Shown in pieces: positions 51,126 through 62,619 of a stretch of 64,000 bases of DNA. The stretch's first letter is position 1. Each line of letters starts with the position of its first letter. Source of the stretch: Mesostigma viride (lineage: Eukaryota > Streptophyta > Mesostigmatophyceae > Mesostigmatales > Mesostigmataceae); the NCBI GenBank assembly GCA_009746045.1, contig RPFO01000002.1:898240-962239 (forward strand). Direction: 5' to 3'. The position numbers and the translations under genes are program-made. The notes beneath the pieces are model-generated. The model saw only the letters and a program-made list of their open reading frames with translations, had not been told where the DNA came from and made no database searches.

Positions 51126-51709
51126 ATTTTGCTATGCTATGCCTATGCAGAGAGATGCTCATCTGTCGAGAAGCCATGTCCTAGCTCGTGCAGAGAGCTG
51201 CTCTCTGCTGAGATGCCACGCTCTAGTTTTTGTATAGCCATGATGATCTTCCTCCCCCGTGCCAGGATCCCCTTAGTTGGGTTGAACCTGAGACAGCATG
51301 GTGGAGTTAGGTGAAATAGTGCCGGAACCTTTTTGCCGTTGGGGCAAATCGGTCCGGAACACTATTTTGCCCGGATTCACCACTTCCGAGCACCCAAGTT
51401 AATTCGGCCGAATTAACTTGGGTGCTCGGAAGTGGTGAGGCCGAATTAACTTGGGTGCTCGGAAGTGGTGAATCCGGGCAAAATAGTGTTCCGGACCGAT
51501 TTGCCCCAACGGCAAAAAGGTTCCGGCACTATTTCACCTAACTGGTGGTGCCGGTGCCCTTGAGGCACCTAGAGCAGGGGTAGCTTACATTCCCACCCTT
51601 GCATGAAGTAGCCTAGAATGTATTAAAAGCCATATCAGCCCATTCTCAGGGATATGTGCTACATTTACTCCCAACGGAGTGATGTTGATAATTAATTGAT
51701 TAATTAATG
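51126..51709 (+). mobile_element. ORF1-only element, 3' UTR fragment
   Basis: Carries the UTR hairpin words, CACCTAGAGCAGGGGTAGCTT, the ACTCC/GGAGT hairpin (about 51666-51679) and a TTAA-rich tail. It is interrupted by the palindromic element at 51305-51543; without it the sequence matches 61600-61830. Confidence 0.8.
51305..51543. mobile_element. 239-bp palindromic foldback element (MITE-like)
   Basis: Arms of about 104 bp are perfect reverse complements, starting AGTTAGGTGAAATAGTGCCG and meeting at TTCGGCCGAA. One extra half-unit ending TGCTCGGAAGTGGTGAGGCC sits off centre. The target duplication is GGTGG (51300-51304, 51544-51548), and the empty site is visible at 61720. The superfamily is unknown. 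Confidence 0.9.
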
Positions 51710-52012
51710 CCTATGCAGTTGCCTTAGCGTAGATAGTGGATATCGCCACGAGCCACGAGGTAGCCATGGCTGACGGCGGAGCTTATAACTCTCACGTATG
51801 AGCACCGAATTTAGCCGTGAATATCACTATCGCTTCGTCTTTCTAAGACGCACATGCTGATATAATTTTCCGAATCTAAAACGCAATATGTGACGAGCAA
51901 ACGCCTGTCGACGCAACGCAGTTTGGCGGATGCGCTCGCCCATGAAAATGCGGCAGCTAGCTGCGGCTGCAGCTTTGCCAGCTCCGGCAGGCAGCGGTGA
52001 CACTAGTCGTGC

Positions 52013-53511
<1,499 letters not shown>

Positions 53512-53633
53512 GAATCCATACCAGTAGTGTAGATTAGTCAGGCTTAGCCTAGCATGTGGCCCACGCGCATGTGCGCCCATAGTGGCCCCCATGGATGTTG
53601 CCTTCAGAATTTAGCCAAGCCATGCCTATAATG

Positions 53634-54458
53634 TGCGTTTGAGAGCAAAATCCTAATTGCACGCATGGGCCTTCTTGGTGAGATCAAGCTGACCGCCCAC
53701 CGCCTCCCCCGCGCGCGGGGTAAGGCGGGGGCGCCTCCCGCTTCTTCTCATCTTTGATAGCCCAGCGGACAAGATTTCGTTTCTCAGACGCCGCAAGCGG
53801 CTCGAGAATACTCCCTTCACCGTGGACGACGACTTGACCCTGGCACAGCGACAACGGCGACGGGAGCTATGGCCGACCTACCTCCAGCAGTCCGGCAGAG
53901 GCAAGGCGGGCCAGCCGGTGTACTGGAAGGGGGCGGCCATCTACGTCGGCCACAAGCCCTGGCCAGCGACCCCCTCGACCACCGCGGCCCCAGCAACTCC
54001 AGCCCCAGCCTAGGGGAATACAGCAGTAGTGTAGAATAGTTAGACAGTGGCCTTGTACATGCCCGCCTACTACAGGCACTATACCAGCTTAGGCCTAGCC
54101 TTTTTAGTCATGTACATGTGTGCCTATGATGAGCCACCCTCCAGATGATACCTAGCTTTATTTAATTATGCCGTGCCCATGCAGGGGCTCACTCCCTGCT
54201 GACGAAGCCATGCCCTAGCTTTTGTATAGCTGTGCTGATCTTCCCCACCTATGACAGGCTCCCCTTAGCTGGGTGTTGCCTGAAACTCTGGGTGGTGCAG
54301 GTGCCCTAGTGCACCTAGAGCAAGCGTTGTTTACATTCCCACCCTTGCAGGAAGTAGCTTAGAATGTATGATAGGCCATATGCCCCTTCTCTGGGCTATG
54401 TGCTACATATACTCCCAACGGAGTTATGTTACAATTCAATTCAATTCAATTCAATTCA
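53634..54458 (+). mobile_element. ORF1-only element, subfamily b, nested
   Basis: The 825-bp insert has the 12-bp duplication ATGCCTATAATG (53622-53633, 54459-54470). It begins inside ORF1 (GCGTTTGAGAGCAAAATCCT), has a 445-bp UTR, the hairpin ACTCC-CAAC-GGAGT (54411-54424) and a (CAATT)n tail. There is no ORF2. Confidence 0.92.
53669..54013 (+). CDS. ORF1 C-terminal domain, subfamily b
   Basis: It reads MGLLGEIKLTAHRLPRARGK, then after a frameshift LIFDSPADKISFLRRRKRLE, FTVDDDLTLAQRQRRRELWP, VYWKGAAIYVGHKPW, and ends STTAAPATPAPA at TAG. The alternative ending separates subfamily b from copies that end PATSD. Confidence 0.7.
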
Positions 54459-54775
54459 ATGCCTATAATGGGACCCCCATGGATGTTGCATTAAGAATTT
54501 AGCCATGCTATGCCATGCAGAGAGATGCTCTCTGTCGAGAAGCCATGTCCTAGCTCTTGTATAGCCATGATGACCTTTTCCCACATAACATACTCCCCCT
54601 TAGCTGGGCATAGTGTGAAGATTATGAGGGTGCAGGTGCCCTGGTGCACCTAGAGCAAGGGCCGTCACTTACATTCCCACCCTTGCAGGAAGTAGCCCAG
54701 AATACCATATGCCATATGCCCCTTCTCAGGGATATGTGCTACATGTACTCCCAACGGAGTTATGTTTCTAATTAA

Positions 54776-57240
54776 GGGGACGGGACACCCCCGAATTTTT
54801 TGGCGCCAAAAAATTCGCGCCGGAGCCGAAGGTCACAAATTTCACGTGCACGGTGCGCGCACCCCTTGCGGAAGTGGCCATGGCGACTGCGTTCAGGCGA
54901 AACTACCACAATAGGGCAAGCGAAATGCAAAAATTTTACTCGAATCTAAAAGACGATGAGTTTATGATGTTAGTATGTGGCGGAAATCAGCTGGTTTACG
55001 ATATCGCTGTTGTTTTTTTATGCCATCGGCATGGGGGGTAATCTGAATTTTTTGGTCGCGCGGAATGAAATAGAATTCATGATAGCGGCAGTAAAATCGC
55101 GGTTTTGGGGGTTGTTCTGACCGTGAAGCAGGCATTAATACCGGTAGCATCGAATTCTAAACCCAGCTGGTGGTTTTTGCCAGATTTTCGGCCATTATCG
55201 GTAAGTAATTGTTCAGACCTGCGCAGTGCGTGTCTGACCTGTCCATGGAAGAACGGCTGTTGTTGCGCGCCTGGGCGAGGGATTTACGAGGGCAAGGTAC
55301 AGATGTGTCGCGAATGTTATCTGCTATCAGTGCTTTCTTCTATGAGCTCATCGTTCGAAGTTTTTTGCGTTCTTTTTGGGCAGTTTCCGCCAGCTAGCTC
55401 GCCGTCGCTTGCCGTTGTGTTGTCGAATACTGGCAGCTTTAGATTGTTTTCGTTGATGTCGTGATCAGGGCCGCTTAAGTCGCAGCCTATAGCTCGTCGG
55501 GAAGGTATAAGGCATTTCATAAAACGTGTTGTGGCAAGGATGTTGTGCGTATGGACGCTTCTTGTTGTGTGAGAGTGACGCACCCTCTCTTCGCAGGCCG
55601 CAGCGGCATCACAGCACTCATGCGCTGAAGGGCCGCCAATTGTTTATTTGCATTTTATCGTGCAGGGATGGAAGTGTTATAGTGATGATGATGTTGGAGA
55701 TATTGCATTTGTGTGACTGCATGTAGATAGCAGGCACCATTGGTTGTTTGAGCTTTCCTTTGTTATGATGATGTGATAAGACTACAATGTGCTGAGCCAA
55801 CCATGGTTGACATGCATGACTGCATGCAAGCTATATATACCATGTTCCTACTTGGTTCCTTGCCCTCCATAGTCCCAGTTTGTCATCCATGCTGGGGAGG
55901 ACAGTTTAGGAGGTGTTGTTGTGTTGATTAGCTTGGTAGGCATCAACCTTACACTCTAACCTGGGAGAAACATAGGAAATGCTGCTTAGGCATGTTAGGG
56001 CTACCATCGTCAAGGCTATGCACATATTTACAAGGCTGGCCATGCTCGAGGGACGATGAAGACGTATGAGGTGCGTGGCCACCCCTTTGTACTTCATAAC
56101 ATATTCAGCATGGATTTGGTGCATGTTGGATGGCATATGAAGTGGCATTGTGGTGTTACTAACTTACTGAGTGGTTATTAGCGCCTTGTCAGGTGGTCAT
56201 ATAGGAAACCCATCAACTTGAGTAGTTCTTGTCACAATGACCCCCCACATTGAGCATGCGTTGCCGTCAGCGTGCAAGAGTTAATTATGTGTGCTTTGGT
56301 CAGTTTGCAGATGTCTTTGATGAAGAAGGAGGTGCTAGTGTGGCTAAATGGTTACTCTAATTTCCTTGTAGCGTCTACATGGGTGGCCGTCTTGGAATGG
56401 TTGTAACTTGGGCAGTTCTTGTCAGAATGTCGTCAAACCTTGAACATAGGAGGTACCATATGTGCAGAGGATGGTAGTGTGTGGTTTGGCCAGTTTTCAC
56501 GTGGCTTGGATGAATAAAGGGGTGTTAGTGTGGTTAAATACTGGCTAAAACCTCCCTTAGCTTCGTCATTGGTGACAACCTAAGAACGTTAATAACTGGA
56601 GCTGTGGTGGTCAGAATGACCTGAAATTTTGGGGCTGCATGTCCCCCCCTCTCTAGTATTTGGGAATATATGGTATGGCAACATTTGAAGTGTTTATGAT
56701 TTGATTTATTTTTTTTCATTAAAAAAGGACCCTTTTTGCGGGAAAATTAATAACTGGTGCATCCATGCTTATGTATTGGTCCCAGTTAGGCAGACTTTCT
56801 CAAAAGTGGGGGAACTATGCGGGAATATGTGATTTGGTCCCAATATGTTTGCCCATTGTCCTAGGAAAAATGTGACTAAAATAGCGTCTTTTTCTATTTT
56901 TAGCGCGTAACCGGTGTACTGTATGGTGGGGGCTAGTACCACCCCCAAGTGGCTGGAAAATTTTTTTTTAATCATATTTATAGCCGGCCTTTGCATGACG
57001 GGCAAGAGGATTTCAGCCGTGGGCAACCAAGCACACATGTCGTCGGGCTAGTCCGACGAGTGCGCACGTGAACCGGCACTCCCGGTCACACACGACACCA
57101 TAGAGATAGTCAGCTGCACCGCCTCATGTCGGCGAAACCCATAGTTCCATCGGAATCGTTTCAGCGGCCGGCATTTCCTCTCCGCGTTTCCTCAACCTCG
57201 TTTTCAGGATCATACTCATCGTTCCTGCATTTTCCTCTTC
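54776..57240. other. non-coding left part of element Y
   Basis: After the TIR comes a GGCGCC palindrome flanked by A/T runs, then AT-rich sequence. Three imperfect repeats of about 150 bp (around 56190-56690) each contain GTGTGGTTAAAT or GTGTGGCTAAAT, CAGTTCTTGTCA or a near match, and a CTTAGCGTC-like word. Relic X shares them. Confidence 0.6.
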
Positions 57241-58058
57241 CACGCAGGTTGTGGCTTTTTTGAAAGCCACGAATGTACCCGGGGATGGGACGCTTCGGCT
57301 GCCTCAATGCCTACACATTCAATACGATGTCCCCCTCTCACCTTCCTCCATCATTCCGCTCACATTGCACTACGTGTCTGTGTTTTGTTCTTTTTCTTGT
57401 TCTCGTTTGTTTTGCTGTTCTTGTCCTTTTTCTTTTACTTTACTGAGGGAGCTAGGCTGGGCTGCGCGCTGTGTGTGCTACTCTCGTGTTTTTCTGTGGG
57501 CACTTGAGAGACTAACCAAGGATCGGGCCCCCCACACGGCAATATCAGCCTTTGCTTTTGTTTACCCTCCCATATCTCTTTACAAACGCCAAAAAAACAC
57601 AAAGGCAGGAGCACGGTGACTCATCTGGAACATGAAGAAGGGAAATCTTTTCGTTACAGGAAAGAGGTGTCAAGTATGACAATTGGAAGGCCCCCCCACT
57701 GGGAATCCACATGTTCCGAGTCCATTCAGCTGTGTTGTTAGCCACATCCTGCCCCGGGGAGATGCATCATGGACCACCGCTATCGCGTAACGGGTGTTAC
57801 GCAGTGAATATTGACTTACCTCAATATGCTCCGCTCTGGTTCTGTTTGATGTCTTAGCTCTCAGTGCATCTGAATCATCATGAAACACCTTATGACTTTC
57901 TGGCATGCTCTTACCCTCCACAGAATACGGCAATCCAGTGGCATTGATTACCGGAAGTACACTGCTATTTCTCGGCAGTTCCCCTATCGTATCTCCTCAC
58001 AGGCATGGCGGAAGCGTTGTCGCATCAACACGCGCCATAACCATCACTGCAAGGATGA

Positions 58059-60935
58059 CCATACTCTACGTCGCCTCCGGCGCTTACAGCGCACGCATTT
58101 GTCGCTTACCAACTCCACTCGCCCACACCCCGTAAGCACCCGCGCGTCATTTATGCCATTTACAACCGCAGGTACCCTCAGCGTATCTACGTTGGCCAGA
58201 CGCAACGGGATGCCTGGACGCGTTTTCAGGAACATGTCCGAGCGGCACGCCGCCTTCATATTGGCCGCCCTGCCGCCAACGACGACACCCCCCTACATGG
58301 CGCCATGGCCCAATACGGGTGGTGGGATTGGCGAGTCGTCCCCTTGGAACATGTCCCCGGCACCTTTACCGGCGCCGCTTTTCGCAAAGCCGCAGGGCAT
58401 CGGGAAACGTTTTGGAAACGAATGTTACATGCATTTCTGCCCCACGGTTTTTGCATTGAAGGCAAGAGTTTCAAAGCTCGGTCTCGCCGCCGCCCGCCTC
58501 CCCTCCGTCCCCGCCCTCTTATGTTCATCCGTGCCTGGCGTCTGAAGCACAATCTCCACCCATATCGCCCCTATCCCCCCAGCGTCACCCCGGCCCCTCC
58601 ACCTTCCACACATGTGTCCACCGATCCTTCCCTTTACTCCACCAGTCTCCGCTGCTTACGTCACATGTCTCGGCTTATGCAACGCGGCAACTTTCATGCA
58701 TCCTATCTCGAAGCCTGCAGCTTGAAGAAGCTTACCAGCTTACACATTGCCGTCGGGTCGTGCTCCCCAGCTGATCTGCAAGTCCCCCGCTCCCATGCCA
58801 CTAGTCTGCGAGGCCTTCTCTCACGTATCATTCGGCACCGTGTCAATGGGAATGCAGATGCACTGCGTCCGCGCCGTTTGCTGATCTCACCTTTCATTCA
58901 TGCTGCGATGGATGAGCTGTGTTTGCCACACATTCTGCATTTGCCGCAAGTGCAGGCTGCGATGCCGCTCGTGGTGCGCAACACTTTCGGCACTCCCATT
59001 GCCGCCTGGCATTACTCTCCCACCTTGGGACAAATGGTTTTCAGCAACGGGAAGGTCAGCCGCGATACAACGCCCACCGAGCTGGCCACCATCTTGGCAG
59101 GGCCCTGCCCCTGCCAACAACAACGGTATTTCAAGTACCTTGATCCCACCTCACAGCACGTCATGACCGCTGACCTCAGCATCCTGCCGAGCCACACGCT
59201 TGTAGACCTTTTTGCCAAAGGCACCAAGTTTCGGCCGTGGGTCCAGCGCACGTGTGCCAAAGAGGTGAATGCACTGCTCTCCACATCACTGCGCAAATTC
59301 TGCAATGCCATGAGCACGGACCTACAGCTTGCTCCCCTTGCCATGGAACCGTGGTTTCGCGCCGTCATTCACGAATGCAATGCACGTCTCACCAGGCTTG
59401 ATTACCGTCTCCAGCAGGTCCACCGCACCACCTGGCTCAACACCACAGATAAAGCACTTCTTGACCACTTCAAGCAGGACTTTATCATCACGTGTGTTGA
59501 CAAGAGTGCCAACAACTTTGCTTTCATATGCAAGAAGCACTACCTTGCTACTTTGCAACACGAGTTGGCGTCCAGCCCTACCTATGTTCAGCGTGCACAG
59601 TCCACCGCCAGTATCACTGCTGCTCATCGGGCTTTTCTGCACAGCCAAAACATTTTTGCTCGGGCATTCCTTAAGCGGCAGCGACGCGCCACCACCACTA
59701 CGTTCCCATATCTGTATCTCACTCTTAAGCTGCACAAAACTCCTGTTGCTTTGCGCACCATTGCTGCGTCGCATTCAGCCCCACTGATGCCTCTCTCGAA
59801 ACTCATCTGCCATGCTTTGAATGCTCTTCTCCCCGAAGCCAATGCATTATGGGTGGAGGTGCTGTCGAATGCCGGGTATGAATGCGCTGGTAGTTGGATC
59901 GTCATAGACTCAGCCCAAGTACGCCTACGCCTTGCCGCCCTTAGCCGTTCTAAGACAGCAGCAGAGAAACGTATACCTATGCCCATAGCCACCTATGATT
60001 TCACCACTCTATATACCACACTAGATTTGCACGATTTGAAAGCTCGTTTAGATAGCCTCCTTACTCGTCTGTATGCACGTAGGCCTCACGGGCGCAACCA
60101 CCTGCACGTGCGTGTTTCTCAGACCAAGCCCACGGCAACGTGGCTCTCAGGGATCGCGGCAGGTGCTATCGTGCGGGATGGTTATAATTATATTATCACG
60201 AAGGCTGACCTTGTCCATTGGATCTCTTATCTTGTTGATAACACCTTCATCTGTTTTGCGGGCAATGTATACCAACAAGCTATCGGCATCCCTATGGGCA
60301 CTAACTGTGCCGGGCTCCTTGCAAACCTCTATCTATACACTTATGAGCTTGCATTCATGGAGAATCTCATTGCCTCAAACGATGATGTTCTCATCAGGCG
60401 TTTTATCCATACATGTCGATACATTGATGATGTCATCGCTTTCGACAACCCTGATTTCGCAACCCATTTGTATATCACCGCTGGTCTGCCTGGCATCTAC
60501 CCGCAAGCGTCCCTCACATTAAAGCTCACGTCGGAGGATACTCATTGCAATTACCTCGATCTTAACATTACCCATAACAAGAAGGGCTGGCGTACGGCTG
60601 TCTATGATAAGCGCAAGGATCCTAAATACCAGCAAATTCCTTTTATTCGTTACCCCGATATTCACAGTCTCCTTTCCCACACAGCAAAATATGGTGTTGT
60701 TCTTTCTCAGTTACATCGTTTTTCCCGTCTTTGTTCTTATCGTGTTGATTTCATCACGACTCTTGTTGAACTCTTGCAGCGTTTATTGGTCAAAGACTAT
60801 GACCGAGCCATTATGCTCCGTCAAGTCCGATGTTTTTTGCAACGTCACCCACATCTGTTCGGTGCTGCCCCTTGGCACAAGCTCTACAAACAGGTCGTGG
60901 ACCGGCTGGATCGCATAGTATCTCCGCACATCTGA
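58059..60935 (+). CDS. Penelope-like retroelement protein: GIY-YIG nuclease then RT
   Basis: The retroelement polymerase with its own nuclease. The frame is open from 58059; the first ATG is 58305, inside the nuclease, so an upstream start in another frame (57880) or an intron is needed. The GIY-YIG domain: VIYAIY (58146), RIYVGQT (58182), TRFQEHVR (58218), REtfWKR (near 58395). RT motifs of the Penelope class: FIITCVDKSANNFAFICKKH, LTLKLHKTP (near 59717), TYDFTTLYTTL (Asp codon 59997), AIGIPMGTNCAGLLANLYLY (60279-60338), and RYIDDVIAF (Asp codons 60426-60431). N-terminal GIY-YIG is the permuted arrangement I recall for the Chlamys group of green algae; classical Penelope elements have it at the C-terminus. 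No internal stop was seen over about 950 codons, so it may be recently active. Confidence 0.85.
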   Translation, partial: PYSTSPPALTAHAFVAYQLHSPTPRKHPRVIYAIYNRRYPQRIYVGQTQRDAWTRFQEHVRAARRLHIGRPAANDDTPLHGAMAQYGWWDWRVVPLEHVPGTFTGAAFRKAAGHRETFWKRMLHAFLPHGFCIEGKSFKARSRRRPPPLRPRPLMFIRAWRLKHNLHPYRPYPPSVTPAPPPSTHVSTDPSLYSTSLRCLRHMSRLMQRGNFHASYLEACSLKKLTSLHIAVGSCSPADLQVPRSHATSLRGLLSRIIRHRVNGNADALRPRRLLISPFIHAAMDELCLPHILHLPQVQAAMPLVVRNTFGTPIAAWHYSPTLGQMVFSNGKVSRDTTPTELATILAGPCPCQQQRYFKYLDPTSQHVMTADLSILPSHTLVDLFAKGTKFRPWVQRTCAKEVNALLSTSLRKFCNAMSTDLQLAPLAMEPWFRAVIHECNARLTRLDYRLQQVHRTTWLNTTDKALLDHFKQDFIITCVDKSANNFAFICKKHYLATLQHELASSPTYVQRAQSTASITAAHRAFLHSQNIFARAFLKRQRRATTTTFPYLYLTLKLHKTPVALRTIAASHSAPLMPLSKLICHALNALLPEANALWVEVLSNAGYECAGSWIVIDSAQVRLRLAALSRSKTAAEKRIPMPIATYDFTTLYTTLDLHDLKARLDSLLTRLYARRPHGRNHLHVRVSQTKPTATWLSGIAAGAIVRDGYNYIITKADLVHWISYLVDNTFICFAGNVYQQAIGIPMGTNCAGLLANLYLYTYELAFMENLIASNDDVLIRRFIHTCRYIDDVIAFDNPDFATHLYITAGLPGIYPQASLTLKLTSEDTHCNYLDLNITHNKKGWRTAVYDKRKDPKYQQIPFIRYPDIHSLLSHTAKYGVVLSQLHRFSRLCSYRVDFITTLVELLQRLLVKDYDRAIMLRQVRCFLQRHPHLFGAAPWHKLYKQVVDRLDRIVSPHI

Positions 60936-61580
60936 ACCCTGTGATGCCAGATCTCCTTTGCGGCCGTTCCGAGCTTGGCACTGGATTCGTTGTCCACATC
61001 GTCGCGTCGCTGCCGCAACACGATGTTTTCTGGCATCCGCGGGCTTTTGGTTCCCGCCGCACATTTGAAAGTGCTGTCCTCCGGCTTTTTGCCTTTGCAC
61101 CGTGTGCAGTTCTTGGACGTTTGGAATCATGGCATGGCTAACGTGATGACTGACTAGCTAGACCTTTTCAGTGGTTTTCCATTTGCGGGTATTTCCTCGT
61201 AAATGGTGGGAGAGCGATCGCAGCAATGGTGCTCACCACTAGACACTCCCGGCCAGTTAGGCTCGAAACACACGCCCTGATCAAGCATGCTGTTTCCGGC
61301 CCCACCGTCTAGGTCATCTAGTCGCTCCACACGTAAGCCAGCCATAATTTCAATGCACAAGGATACACATTTCCATCACCATTCATCTTCATCATCCTGA
61401 ACGACTCGAAAACGCGGAAAAGATAACGGCAGGCTCGAGCTACCATGGTCCGGATTCTCCCGATTTCTGGCCTGCGCTGGTTGTCTCTTTGATATTTATG
61501 GTCCCCAATCATCATTGGATTTTTAGCACATGCATAGGTATGGTTTCCAGAAAAGTGCCCTTTAGGGGTGTCCCCTCCCC
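60936..61580. other. right part of element Y, no gene
   Basis: 3' flank of the Penelope-like gene and the right TIR. Short frames only. The end of the Penelope element could not be placed. Confidence 0.45.
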
Positions 61581-61584
61581 TTAA

Positions 61585-61830
61585 TTAATTAATTAATTAA
61601 TGCCTATATGCAGAGAGATGCTCTCTGTCGAGAAGCAATGCCCTAGCCCTTGTATAGCCATGATGATCTTCCTCCCCCATGCCAGGATCCCCTTAGCTGG
61701 GTTGAACCTGAGACAGCATGGTGGTGCCGGTGCCCTTGAGGCACCTAGAGCAAGTGTTGCTTACATTCCACTCTTGCAGGAAGAAGCCTAGAATGTATTA
61801 AAAGCCATATGCCCCTTCTCCGGGATATTA
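61585..61830 (+). mobile_element. ORF1-only element, 3' UTR fragment
   Basis: Begins in the TTAA repeat, has the GCAGAGAGATGCTCTCTG hairpin and the empty site of the 51305 element (ATGGTGGTGCCGG at 61719). It is cut at CCGGGATATT by an inverted LINE-A tail. Confidence 0.8.
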
Positions 61831-61953
61831 AATTAAATTAAATTAAACTAAATTAAATTATAACATGCCTCCGTTGGGAGATCATGTAGCACATATTCCT
61901 TGATGGTGGTGGAAAGGAGAGAGCCGCGTATTAAATCTAACTATCCTAACGCT
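61831..61953 (-). mobile_element. inverted LINE-A 3' end with (AAATT)n tail
   Basis: An (AAATT)n run is followed by ATAACATGCCTCCGTTGGGA and the reversed LINE-A UTR. It ends at CTAACGCTACTC, where it joins a plus-strand ORF1 element. Confidence 0.85.
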
Positions 61954-62619
61954 ACTCAAGAACTTGGACATGGAAGAAGGTGAGAATTCCGAGAAGCTTG
62001 CACGCGCGTTTGAGAGCAAAATCCTTGCACGCATGGGCCTTCTTGGTGAGATCAAGCTGACCGCCCACCGCCTCCCCCGCGCGCGGGGTAAGGCAGGGGC
62101 GCCTCCGCTTCTTCTCATCTTTGATAGCCCAGCGGACAAGATTTCGTTTCTCAGACGCCGCAAGCGGCTCGCGAATACTCCCTTCACCGTGGACGACGAC
62201 TTGACCCTGGCACAGCAACAACGGCGACGGGAGCTATGGCCGACCTACACCCAGCTCCGGCAGACCAAGGCGGGCCAGCCGGTGTACTGGAAGGGGGCGG
62301 CCATCTACGTCGGCCACAAGCCCTGGCAAGCGACCCCCTCGACCACCGCGGCCCCAGCAACTCCAGCCCCAGCCTAGGGGAATACAGCAGTAGTGTAGAA
62401 TAGTTAGACAGTGGCCTTGTACATGCCCGCCTACTACAGGCACTATACCAGCTTAGGCCTAGCCTTTTTAGTCATGTACATGTGTGCCTATGATGAGCCA
62501 CACTCCAGACGCTGCCTAGTTTTATTTAGTAATGCTGTGCCCATGCAGAGAGCTGCTCTCTGCTGAGATGCCACGCTCTAGTTTTTTGTCTAGCCATGAT
62601 GATCTTCCCCCTCACAGGC
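61954..62619 (+). mobile_element. ORF1-only element, subfamily b, truncated at both ends
   Basis: ORF1 C-terminal domain in one frame (61964-62377: NSEKLARAFESKILARMG, FTVDDDLTLAQQQRRRELWP, YWKGAAIYVGHKPW, ending APATPAPA), then 242 bp of UTR. It is cut at CTCACAGGCA by the tail of the next element. Confidence 0.85.

Larger units (their letters stand above)
54776..61580. mobile_element. 6.8-kb TTAA/TIR element Y carrying a Penelope-like gene
   Basis: Flanked by TTAA (54772-54775, 61581-61584). The terminal inverted repeats are GGGGACGGGACACCCC and GGGGAGGGGACACCCC (15 of 16 match). GG-starting ends with TTAA targets resemble Kolobok-type transposons; that label is inference. The left 2.2 kb is non-coding and homologous to relic X. 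No transposase was recognised. The Penelope-like gene (58059-60935) is the only long frame. I cannot tell whether it is cargo or a later insertion. Confidence 0.8.
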
